From: Mesoplasma melaleucae
GTDB taxonomy: Bacteria > Bacillota_I > Bacilli_A > Mycoplasmatales > Mycoplasmataceae
Length of the DNA: 64,000 nucleotides
Direction of reading: 5' to 3'
Assembly (NCBI RefSeq): GCF_002804105.1
Contig: NZ_CP024964.1
Coordinates: forward strand, 310,001 to 374,000
The notes beneath the pieces were generated by a model. That model did no database searches, had not been told where the DNA came from, and saw nothing but the letters and a program-made list of their open reading frames with translations. The translations under genes and the position numbers were made by a program. Below are positions 31,913 through 39,716 of the stretch, piece by piece; within the stretch, counting starts at the first letter, position 1; the number at the start of each line of letters is the position of its first letter.

Positions 31913-31945
31913 CCTGATTTAATATTTCTGTTAAATTAGGTTTTT
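31913..31945 (+). terminator. Second terminator-like hairpin
   Basis: CCTGATTTAA pairs with TTAAATTAGG with one mismatch, followed by five T. Confidence 0.6.
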
Positions 31946-31948
31946 ACT

Positions 31949-31995
31949 ATATATATCTATATATCTATATATATCTCTATATCTTATATATTTAT
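31949..31995. repeat. AT-only TATATC repeat tract
   Basis: About 45 bases of imperfect TATATC/TATATATC repeats lie upstream of the first island gene. Such tracts melt easily; an origin-related or promoter role is possible but unproven. Confidence 0.5.
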
Positions 31996-32053
31996 ATAAA
32001 TTTATTATCTATGTTAACTAAATTAAGTTTAAGAAAGGATATTTAAATAATTT

Positions 32054-32374
32054 ATGAATATAGATTCAACAATATTTCTTACAAATATTAAGATTGAAGA
32101 AATAATATTTTCAGATTCTACATTTAATAAAAATAGTAAGTGAATAAAAATTAAATTTAGAAAGAAAGAAGTAAATACAAAAATGGACTACTTCTGAAGT
32201 TTTACAAAAGATAAAGAAACAATAGATAAGGCTTGAAAGCTATGAAATGATGGAAAAAGAGATAATATATCTATTTCAATAAATTTTTGACCAAATAAAA
32301 AAAACAAATATTTACAAGAATCGGATATATCCTATAAATTTTACTTGGTTGATATAAAGGATGCTGATGAGTAA
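32054..32374 (+). CDS. Island hypothetical protein, 106 residues
   Basis: The start is M-N-I-D-S-T, and five TGA codons give Trp at positions consistent with a soluble alpha/beta protein (K-W-I-K-I-K-F-R-K-K; D-Y-F-W-S-F-T-K). No membrane segment and no recognised family. The next frame begins before its stop, so the two are probably coupled. First gene of the island. Confidence 0.6.
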
Positions 32375-32702
32375 AAAATATTTATATCCTTTAAGTACAA
32401 AAGATTATCATAGCCTAGAAACTTTAATTAGAAAATATACTTTTGAAACTATTTATAGAATTTGTGATCAATTGAATAAGGAAATTATTAGTTCAAGTAT
32501 TTACTATAAAAAATATAATATTGAAAAACCCATAAAAAATTTAACTGTTCTTGAACATGATCACTACTGAATTTTAAAACAAATTATTTCTGCAAATGGT
32601 AACGATGAAACTAAATTTGTTCTTCGTTATATTAAAAATAAAAATGTCAAAACTAAAGAAAGGAAAAGTAATGAAATCAATAAAAGGCAATTTGATAGTT
32701 AA
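32367..32702 (+). CDS. Island hypothetical protein, 111 residues
   Basis: The start M-S-K-K-Y-L overlaps the upstream gene by eight bases; an alternative ATG lies six bases earlier. The N-terminal half is helical (Y-H-S-L-E-T-L-I-R-K-Y) and one TGA gives Trp at about 68. The C-terminus is basic. Its 3' end overlaps the next gene by 32 bases. No family recognised. Confidence 0.55.
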
Positions 32703-33060
32703 AAATAAACTATTTAAAAATGCTTATTTACACGACAAGAAAATATATAATTCTATTTTTATAAATTGTGTATTTAGAAATATTACTTTTTCTGCTGAAT
32801 TTTCAAAAGTCAAATTTAAAAATTGTAAATTTCAAAGTTGCATATTTGAGTTTGATTCTGAATGAAGAAAGATAAGATTTATTGAATGCTCATTTACAAA
32901 AAATTTATTCTTTCCCAAAACTTTTAAACATATTTATTTCAAGTCAAATATATTTTACAAAAATTTAACAAGTGGAAATATATTAGAAAATAATAAGTTT
33001 GTATATAAAGTTAAAGGTATTAAGGATATTTCCCAAATCACGTGAGGTGATCATTATTAA
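32671..33060 (+). CDS. Pentapeptide-repeat-like protein
   Basis: 129 residues. From about 25 to 100 the sequence repeats an aromatic or Ile/Leu residue every five positions, with N-C or K-F pairs (F-I-N-C-V-F, F-K-N-C-K-F, F-I-E-C-S-F). This fits a right-handed beta-helix of pentapeptide type. Similar folds mimic DNA and inhibit gyrase or nucleases. It has an AAGGAAAAG site and overlaps the previous gene. The function here is not known. Confidence 0.6.
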
Positions 33061-34568
33061 AAATTATCCTACGTTAGTTGATATAAAATATGTTTCAAAT
33101 GGAATACCAAAAATAAGTAAAAAAGCAAATTGATATAAGTCAGGTGAATATTTAAATTATATTTCCAGAGACGAAGCTGTAATGAAAATTGATTTCACAA
33201 AAGAAGAAATTGCTTTGTTAAGTGAAAAAAAGAAACAAGCTGAAATTAAATTCAAAGAAGAAATTAATGAATTAAACAGTTTATTGGGTACTCTAGATTT
33301 AGATGATAAAAAAGATTTAATTAAAACAACAAGGAAAAAAAGTTTTAAAGATTATTATTTAGCATTAAGTGAAATTACTGCACAAAAGAAATATAAAACT
33401 GGTCTTTATGATCTAAACGGTGAAATAAGTAAGAAAGCTTTATATTGAAAAAAACAGGCGTTTAAAAAAATTGATGCTGATAACCAAATTGTTTGATCAG
33501 GTGTTATTTCTTTTTCTAATGATTTCATGGAGAAGCAACAAATTTACAATGGACATGAATTTCATAAAATTGTTTCAAATAACTTAAAAGAATTTTTTTA
33601 AAATTTAATGATTTTAACATTAAACAAATGGAAACTGTTTTGGCTTTTCATAAAAATACAGACAATACACATTTTCATTTTTCTTTCTTTGAAAAAGTTC
33701 CAACAAAATGAAATGGAAATGAAAAAGAATTTAGAAAAATGGGAAAACTGGACAAAAATTCAATAAGAGATTTAGAACTAAATATAACTCATTCTATAAA
33801 AACAACAAAACAAACATTTGATGATTTATTTAAAAGTAAAGACAATGTCAGAGAACAATATAATTTAAATTTACTTGATTACAAAAAAGTTTTTGATGAT
33901 TTAGTAAATTCTACTCAATTACCTAATAAAGTGATTAATAAACTGAGTAATAAAATTAAAAAAATTTCTTCAGAGAATTTTAATTTAACTTTTGGTTCTA
34001 AAAAACTTAGTCATAAAACAAGAAAAGAAATAGTTAATTTAACTTATACATTTATTGATTCAGTACCAGAATTAAAATCATCGTTTGATGAATTTCAAAA
34101 AGAAAATACAGTTTATGCTAAACAAGAGTTTAAGCGTTTTTTGAAAACTTATAAAAATGAGTATAGTGAAATTGATAATATTAAGAATTTTGATTTAACA
34201 AATGAAGAAAAAGGTTGAGATTATAATTTCAATTTAGATGACGAAAAGGAATTTTTAAAATTTAAAAAAATCAGTTTTTTAATAAAAATATTTTAAGCAA
34301 AGATGAAAATAATAATTTTCAAGGAATAATACCTAATTTAGCAAACATATTAATTCAAGAATTGAAAGAATACGATAATGCAAAAGCAAAACAAAGGAAT
34401 TTCAATAATATAAAAAATAAACTTGATTTTACTAAAAAAGATTATTCTGAGGAAAAGTGAAAGCAAAACAAAATAAATTATCAAGTTAATAATGTAATTA
34501 ATAAATATTATTTACAGGCAAAAAAAACGCAAATTTATTACAAAGAACAATTGATTACAATAAATTAA
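33047..34568 (+). pseudogene. MobL-type relaxase (mobilization protein), frameshifted
   Basis: Three parts read in sequence. Part 1 has the MobL N-terminus (Y-I-S-R-D-E-A-V) and a V-I-S-F-S-N-D-F segment. Part 2 has the HUH metal site in N-T-D-N-T-H-F-H-F followed by F-F-E-K-V-P. Part 3 is a basic helical tail. The parts are split by one missing base in a T run near 33594 and one in an A run near 34264. The start is the GTG at 33047 or the ATT at 33056, which is better spaced from GAGGTG. Relaxases nick plasmid or element DNA at oriT for transfer. Product truncated at about residue 184 as read. Confidence 0.8.
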
Positions 34569-34599
34569 CAAATAACAAACTTTTTAATTAAGGAGATCT

Positions 34600-35012
34600 A
34601 TGGCATTTATTAAAACTAACGGTCAAGTGATATTAAACATCAAAACAGTGCATTTAAAAAACACTTTTAAAATTACAAAAACATTTGATAATGAAACAGG
34701 TAAGGAAAAAAAATTAAAGTTTTTTCAGTTAAAATCCCTTCATCATTAATACCCATGTCTGAAAATTTTTGTTGAATAAATGTTAGTGAGTATTATTGTC
34801 AAATGCAAGAACTTGAATGAGAAGCTAAGACAAATAATAAATCATGAAAATTAACTATTGATCCACTTAAAAAATATAGTGTATATAAAAATATTCAAGG
34901 CGACGTTAAAGAAATATATCAGTTAAGTGGCGAATCAATCATTAAATATTTTATTGAACAAGAACAAGAAAGAAAAATTTATACGTCAAAATTTTATATA
35001 AAAAATGATTAA
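34600..35012 (+). pseudogene. Island hypothetical protein, frameshifted
   Basis: An AAGGAG site precedes the start M-A-F-I-K-T-N-G. After about 35 codons an A run at about 34708-34715 is one base short for the frame. The continuation (K-V-F-S-V-K-I-P-S, later W-I-N-V-S-E-Y-Y) runs cleanly to 35012. The whole would be about 137 residues of mixed beta/alpha, without membrane segments. No family recognised. It lies between the relaxase and a membrane protein, and could be an accessory DNA-binding or mobilization factor. Confidence 0.5.
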
Positions 35013-35027
35013 TGAAAGGAGAAAAGA

Positions 35028-35294
35028 ATGAGCGGATCAATGACGATATCAATAATTTGTTTAATTGTTCTTTCGATTGTGTTTTCAATAATTCTTGGAA
35101 TATTAGCTATCAATAAATATAGATTTTTTAAAAAAGAGTCAAAAGAAAAAGATTTTTCAACAGATAGGAATGACATCAAAACTAAAAATAAAAAAGAGTT
35201 TAAAAAACTCTTCGAAATATATTTAATTATATTTTCTGCAAACGTTCTTCTGGTTAATGTCTTAGTTATGATTGGTTTTTTAACTCAGATTTAA
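35028..35294 (+). CDS. Small membrane protein of the island
   Basis: 88 residues; two hydrophobic segments (about 5-28 and 65-86) with a charged middle rich in Lys, Glu and Asp. AAAGGAG lies well placed before the ATG. The last 29 bases overlap the end of a minus-strand gene. No family recognised. Confidence 0.6.
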   Translation: MSGSMTISIICLIVLSIVFSIILGILAINKYRFFKKESKEKDFSTDRNDIKTKNKKEFKKLFEIYLIIFSANVLLVNVLVMIGFLTQI

Positions 35295-35670
35295 TTTTGA
35301 AAGATAAATACATATTTCAACCACCAAAAACATTTAGTTGAATATATCCAATTGCAATTATTATTGTGGTCATAACTTCGGTTAAAAGTTTTAATGAAAA
35401 ATTATAAAGCTTAACAAGGAAATCATCATTTCAAGCAAGGGTATATAAACCTAAGAAACCGATTGCTAAAATAATGAAAATATTTATTCCTCAAACAGTG
35501 AAAAATACTATAATTTGTTTTTTAAATAATTCCAAAGATCAGGTCTCTATTGGTCAATCATATTTATTACTTAGCCAGTAAATCAATCCTATTAAAATAA
35601 TGAAACCAATAGATATAAGAATTGGTATGTACATCATTGAAAGTATTTTCTCTAAAAAAATTCAATACAT
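35266..35670 (-). CDS. Membrane protein on the minus strand of the island
   Basis: 134 residues with six TGA-coded and one TGG-coded Trp. Three hydrophobic segments can be seen (about 12-33, 52-75 and 92-112). It is the only minus-strand frame in the island and is convergent with the gene before it. A further ATG pair lies 36 bases into the frame. The start context is GGAAAAGAG. No family recognised; it could be an independent regulatory or immunity gene. Confidence 0.5.
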
Positions 35671-35716
35671 AATAATATTCTCTTTTCCATAATCATTATA
35701 CCAATACAAATAGGAG

Positions 35717-35992
35717 ATGATGTTTATCACAAAATTAACCAAAACAGAATATATAAAAGACTTTGCAACTAAACACAATATAAGCCAACGCAAAGCTAAA
35801 GGCTTAATAAATACAGTGTACGCACACTTATTAAAATCCATGAATGAATATGATTGTGTATTTACACCACTAGGTAAAACTATGGTGGTTAAAAAAGAAG
35901 AATGCTCAACGTATCAGAACATTACAAAAATAGAAATCAAAATGATCGAACAAAAGGAGGAAGTTGATGTCAAAAGAAATCAAAAAAGATAA
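35717..35992 (+). CDS. HU-like DNA-binding protein of the island
   Basis: 91 residues. T-K-T-E-Y-I-K-D-F-A and I-S-Q-R-K-A-K-G-L-I resemble the two N-terminal HU helices, and F-T-P-L-G-K-T-M matches the beta-sheet entry (G-F-G-K-F in HU). The arm is short and lacks the Asn-Pro tip. It is clearly different from the chromosomal hup product. It may compact element DNA or act as an architectural factor at oriT. It begins behind AGGAG and overlaps the next gene. Confidence 0.6.
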   Translation: MMFITKLTKTEYIKDFATKHNISQRKAKGLINTVYAHLLKSMNEYDCVFTPLGKTMVVKKEECSTYQNITKIEIKMIEQKEEVDVKRNQKR

Positions 35993-36155
35993 AACAATAG
36001 ACAATGTAAAAATTGATTTTTTCGATGTTAAAAAACAAGAATCAATTTTAAATCATACAAATAAAATAGATAAAAAATTATTAGAAAAAGAAGTTATTAA
36101 AATAGTTTCTTGTAAATCTTATAAGAGTGCTGAAATAACTTTAATGGTGAAATAA
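35967..36155 (+). CDS. Small charged island protein, 62 residues
   Basis: Starts at the ATG after AGGAGGAAGTTG and overlaps the HU-like gene by 26 bases. Lys-rich (K-E-I-K-K-D-K), soluble, with one Cys. No family recognised. The very good ribosome-binding site supports translation. Confidence 0.5.
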   Translation: MSKEIKKDKTIDNVKIDFFDVKKQESILNHTNKIDKKLLEKEVIKIVSCKSYKSAEITLMVK

Positions 36156-36178
36156 AATGGAAAATATAAAACCACTGT

Positions 36179-36727
36179 ATGTCTTATCTAAAAAAATACA
36201 TAAGTCATATCGATAATTTAGTAAAACAACTTAAAAAGGATAAAACAAATCCACACTTTACAAAAATTGTTAAAAACGGCAGAGAGTACGAAGTAGCTAT
36301 ACAAAATGGTTATAAAAACTTAAAAACAATGCCAAACTTTTATGTTTATGAAAATGTTGGAGCTGGAAAAACATTTAATTCAAGAAAACTTGAAGAACTA
36401 GGAATGTTTGTTAAATGATCATATTTTTGAAGACAATTTAATGAACAAACTTTTATGTTTGAAAAAAGTAAAACAATTTTAACTCAACTTTTGATTATTG
36501 ATGATATAGGTTCAAGTGCTCTAACTCTAATACAATTAGAAATATTGTTGGAAATAATTGATATGCGAATGGATAAAAAATTAAAAACAATTATAACTAC
36601 AAATTTATCATTAAATGATTTACAAAATAAAATGAAAAAAATTGATTTAACTCAAAATCAAAGAATTGCTGATAGGCTAAAAACCTTTACACATGTTAAT
36701 TTTGACAATGAAAGTTTAAGAGTCTAA
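36179..36727 (+). CDS. DnaC/IstB-like AAA+ ATPase (helicase-loader type)
   Basis: 182 residues as read. The P-loop E-N-V-G-A-G-K-T lies near 59-66, Walker B L-L-I-I-D-D-I-G near 103-110, a sensor T-T-N-L-S, and the arginine-finger region R-I-A-D-R-L near 163-168. These are the landmarks of DnaC-type loaders. A better start (ATG at 36157 behind GGTGAAAT) opens another frame that meets this one if one A is removed from the A7 run at about 36190, so a frameshift near the N-terminus is likely. It could load a host replicative helicase on element DNA. Confidence 0.62.
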
Positions 36728-36751
36728 TAAAAAAGAATAGGAGAATAAGAA

Positions 36752-37192
36752 ATGAATATATTACATTTTCTACTAGGCTGAATATCAGGGAAACCATTTT
36801 CTAGGGATAAAAAATTAGAAATTACACCAGTAGCATTTGTACTTACAATTTTAACAATTTTGTATTGTGGAATTACTAGTGTGCCAATTTATTTTATTAC
36901 TATTTATCTCTTAGACCAACCTTTAGCAGAAGAAGCCAACAACATTATTATAATTAAATATTTTATGTTATTAATTTGAGTACTTTTGGGAATAGTTTTA
37001 CTTTTCTCTTACTTTAAGTTTTTAATGAGTTTATTAAAACTATATGCATCTGAAGATAAAAATGCAAAAAAATGAAAAGACTTAATTAAATCAAGTGGTA
37101 TTACTTTATTCTGAATATTGTTTTATTTGCTACTTGCATTTCTTTTAAAACAAGTGCAAATACAATTAGTCAATATTAATTCAAATTTTTAA
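36752..37192 (+). CDS. Multi-pass membrane protein of the island
   Basis: 146 residues with four TGA-coded Trp. Three long hydrophobic segments at about 26-52, 72-97 and 118-138, with a Lys-rich cytoplasmic loop (E-D-K-N-A-K-K-W-K). The site AGGAGAATAAG precedes the ATG. No family recognised. The gene is intact. Confidence 0.6.
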
Positions 37193-37209
37193 AAACAGAG
37201 GTAAAAAAT

Positions 37210-37455
37210 ATGAATATACCAACTTATAAAATTGTTTGAATGGGAAATAAACCTTTATACGTAATGCAATGTTTAGAATGCAAAGAAATAATTGAATTAG
37301 AAATGAAATCATGTCCTTTATGTAAATTTAAAGAACATTGTTGTCCTGGATATTTTACAACTGCAGATGTTAAGCATTGTGAATTCCATGAAGCAGTAAT
37401 TTATATGCCTATGATTTTAAAAATAAAAGACAAATATATAGAAAAAAAGGAATAA
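37210..37455 (+). CDS. Zinc-ribbon-like small protein
   Basis: 81 residues. Two CxxC pairs (C-L-E-C and C-P-L-C, about residues 21-38) and further Cys and His (H-C-C-P, K-H-C-E-F-H) suggest two small zinc sites. The start is behind GAGGTAAA. One TGA-coded Trp at 10. No family recognised; such ribbons often bind nucleic acid. Confidence 0.55.
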
Positions 37456-37459
37456 CCCA

Positions 37460-37890
37460 ATGCAAAAGAAACAAATTAAAATACTACAAGAGTTTTTTGA
37501 TTTAGTAGAAAGTGGAATTAAAACTTTTGAATTAAGAAAAGACCCAAATCTTGAAGGAATAAATGAATTAGTAGTTATAGAGCATATATGCTCAAATGAT
37601 ATTACAAATAGAGATATTGTGATTATGCAAATTGTCCTATAATCACTGATGACTGCATAAGTGATAGATTAACAGTTAAAATGACTAAAAAAGATTTAAG
37701 TGTTTATGAGATAGTAAGAAAAATAAACCAAAGATTAAATTGAATTTTAAATCTTGGAGGTTATGCTAAACTTTCTATTGAAGAAAATAAAGAAATGTTA
37801 ATGTTAATTAATGTTGATAAGTTCTTAATAGAATATACAAAAGATAATAAACCTTTTTATTGATATGATGTTGAAATTATAAAGGAGTAA
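37460..37890 (+). pseudogene. ASCH/DUF3850-like protein, frameshifted
   Basis: The N-terminus (I-L-Q-E-F-F-D-L-V-E-S-G, then K-T-F-E-L-R-K) matches the start of DUF3850/ASCH-like domains, where the loop binds RNA or nucleotides. The frame stops at 37642, but the neighbouring frame continues from about 37615 to a natural end at 37890 with two TGA-coded Trp. One base appears to be missing near 37615-37625. The gene starts four bases after the zinc-ribbon gene. Confidence 0.55.
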
Positions 37891-37891
37891 T

Positions 37892-38119
37892 ACGAAAGAA
37901 TTTGAAGCAATTATAACTGAATGTGACAGCGGACATACAACCTTATGAAGCGAGTATGGTTTAGGTAAAAGTGAAGGATGAGAACAGATAGATACAACTC
38001 ATATTGACACTTGTAAATTATGTGGTAATCAGATATGTCCACAATGCGAAAATAATGCAGATAAAAATGAAGAATATTGTTCAAAACAATGTGAACATGA
38101 TTCAAAAGATTATAGCTAA
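37892..38119 (+). CDS. Cys-rich small protein with ACG in place of the start codon
   Basis: 75 residues if read from the ACG at 37892, which stands seven bases after AAAGGAG where ATG is expected. T-E-C-D-S-G-H-T-T-L-W-S-E-Y-G-L-G is followed by C-K-L-C, C-P-Q-C and a C-terminal C-S-K-Q-C. It is a diverged copy of the gene at 38588, which has the same E-C-D-S-G-H and Cys pattern and a normal ATG. Either the start was lost by one T-to-C change or ACG is used weakly. Confidence 0.55.
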
Positions 38120-38133
38120 AGAAGGAAAAAGAA

Positions 38134-38332
38134 ATGAAAGAACAAATTAAAGAATTTAACAAATTAGTAGAGGAAAATAACTTGGATCTACAATTAGTAG
38201 GAAGTAATCCTTTATTATATACAAAGAAAAGATGGATTTACTATAACATTCATAAAAGATGGAAATGTAACAGAGTTATTTAATTTTATACAAGGTTTAA
38301 AATTTGAATTAAATTTATTAACACATGATTAA
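38134..38332 (+). pseudogene. Small island protein, frameshifted
   Basis: The start M-K-E-Q-I-K-E-F-N-K has a GAAGGAA site. After about 32 codons one base seems to be extra in AAAGAAAAGATGG. The shifted frame D-G-F-T-I-T-F-I-K-D-G-N-V runs to a stop at 38332. The repaired length is about 65 residues. No family recognised. The 98 bases after it contain only a short C-R-E-C remnant. Confidence 0.45.
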
Positions 38333-38429
38333 TCGAATTAATGGTTTAAATAGTAAAGAAGTCAAACAATGTAGAGAGTGCAAGTTTTAGAAGCAATATT
38401 TAAAGAATTATTAAAAGGAGAATAGAATA

Positions 38430-38582
38430 ATGGCGACAAGAATTTTATACATAATAAATGAAAGCAAAGATGAAAATATTACAACTTATGAAATTGAAGA
38501 AGAAAGTTTCAGTGATGAACTTTTTATTGGTAGCACTGTTTCACAAGATGAAATATTAAAAATATATGTAAAAGGAGAATAG
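38430..38582 (+). CDS. Short acidic island protein, 50 residues
   Basis: Behind AAGGAGAATAGAATA, with many Glu and Asp (E-I-E-E-E-S-F-S-D-E). The size and charge suggest a small regulatory or DNA-mimic-like peptide, but no family is recognised. Its end nearly abuts the ribosome-binding site of the next gene. Confidence 0.45.
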   Translation: MATRILYIINESKDENITTYEIEEESFSDELFIGSTVSQDEILKIYVKGE

Positions 38583-38587
38583 GGAAT

Positions 38588-38809
38588 ATGGCGATAAAAA
38601 CTTATGATGCAACTATTATGGAATGTGATAGTGGGCATATTACTTTATGTAGTGAATATGGACTGGGTAATGGTGGAGATTATCAACAAGAATATAGTTC
38701 AACACCAGATGAATGCAGATATTGTGGAGAAATTATTTGTAAACAATGTTATGATGATGAACAATATTGTAATGAAGAGTGTGAATATGAGGACAACAAA
38801 AATGACTAA
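38588..38809 (+). CDS. Cys-rich small protein, intact copy
   Basis: 73 residues. M-E-C-D-S-G-H-I-T-L-C-S-E-Y-G-L-G is followed by C-R-Y-C, C-K-Q-C and a C-N-E-E-C pair, giving at least eight Cys in pairs that can hold two zinc ions. The tail is acidic. A paralogue lies at 37892. An AAAGGAG site is well placed. Its end overlaps the next gene by eight bases. No family recognised. Confidence 0.6.
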   Translation: MAIKTYDATIMECDSGHITLCSEYGLGNGGDYQQEYSSTPDECRYCGEIICKQCYDDEQYCNEECEYEDNKND

Positions 38810-39428
38810 AAAAGAAATCAAATTATCGAACAAAGAGCTGAACCTAAAATTAAATTATGCAGAAAATTTTAAGCCAGCAGCTGGGAGCGTTGGAGAGTTT
38901 CAAAGAAATTACATTAGACATTTAATTAATTTATATAATAAAGGTTTATCAAGACCTGCGCAATACCAAAACTTACATTTTAAAATTGAACAACATAAAC
39001 TAGAATTAGAGCTTAAAAAAAATAATATTTTAGAAGAACAAAATAAAAATCAATTTTATTATGATGAAGAATTTAATGAAAAGCAATTTAAAAATTTTGA
39101 TTTTTCAAATATTGATATAAAGGATTTAGATCTTAATTCATCTTTCACCAATTGTAATTTTAGTGGATGTTTTTCTAGCTTACAAACTATAAATGTTAAT
39201 GATGCTTATTTTGAAAATTGTGATTTTTCAAATTCAAAACTTATCGGTTTAGATACATCAAGTGGAGATAAGTTTGGTGTTGGATTTAAGAATTGCAAAT
39301 TTATAAATACTGATTTTAGTTTTGCAAAATTAGAAGATAGTACTTTTGAAAAATGTGTTTTTGAAAATATAAATTTAAACAATGCTGATATATGGCGTAA
39401 AAAATTATGAAACATATGATTTGTTTAA
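38802..39428 (+). CDS. Pentapeptide-repeat protein
   Basis: 208 residues as read. The N-terminal 90 residues are helical and Lys-rich. From about 90 on there are pentapeptide repeats (F-D-F-S-N, L-D-L-N-S, F-T-N-C-N-F-S-G-C-F, F-K-N-C-K-F-I-N-T-D-F). The last codons look wrong: at about 39393 a neighbouring frame continues for 32 more residues to 39492, where its stop overlaps the next ATG. A C-terminal frameshift is therefore likely. The protein is related in style to the 32671 gene. Pentapeptide proteins can mimic DNA. Confidence 0.65.
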
Positions 39429-39491
39429 ACAAATTCAAAATGAATTTAAAGTTAATGAAGATATTGAACTTGAAGAAGGTCAGGTTTTATA

Positions 39492-39716
39492 ATGCAATGC
39501 GAAATATGTAAAAAAGTATTACCTTTAGCTAGAGAAAATAGCAAATGAGTATGCATTCAATATTGCTTATCTGAAAAAATTAAAAAGAAATTTTTTAAAA
39601 CTAATATTGTTCGTAACATAACACTTCTAGAAAAAGAAGAATGAGTTCAACATAGTGATCATAGAGCTCACAAAGAATTAAAATGTTTAACTTGTGTAGG
39701 TATACAAAATGAGTAA
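39492..39716 (+). CDS. Small Cys-rich protein before the methyltransferase
   Basis: 74 residues. C-E-I-C at residues 3-6, C-I-Q-Y-C near 21-25 and C-L-T-C near 66-69, with two TGA-coded Trp, indicate a small zinc protein. The start codon overlaps the end of the frameshifted pentapeptide reading frame by one base and its own end overlaps the methyltransferase start by eight, so all three are coupled. No family recognised. Confidence 0.55.

Larger units (their letters stand above)
31699..32053 (+). other. Left junction of the accessory island, no intact gene
   Basis: This 355-base gap holds a possible 31-codon frame at 31773 (behind GAGGTAG), two hairpin terminators and an AT-only repeat tract before the first island gene. 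The short frame runs into the first terminator and has no recognisable relative. No direct repeat matching the right end near 40.5 kb was found by eye. Confidence 0.5.

Noticed and set aside
37911-38162. Minus-strand hydrophobic frame of 83 codons
   Set aside because: It is the mirror of the Cys-rich gene and its neighbour, has no ribosome-binding site and matches nothing.
39206-39415. Minus-strand frame in the pentapeptide gene
   Set aside because: Shadow of the repeats on the other strand, with no start signal.
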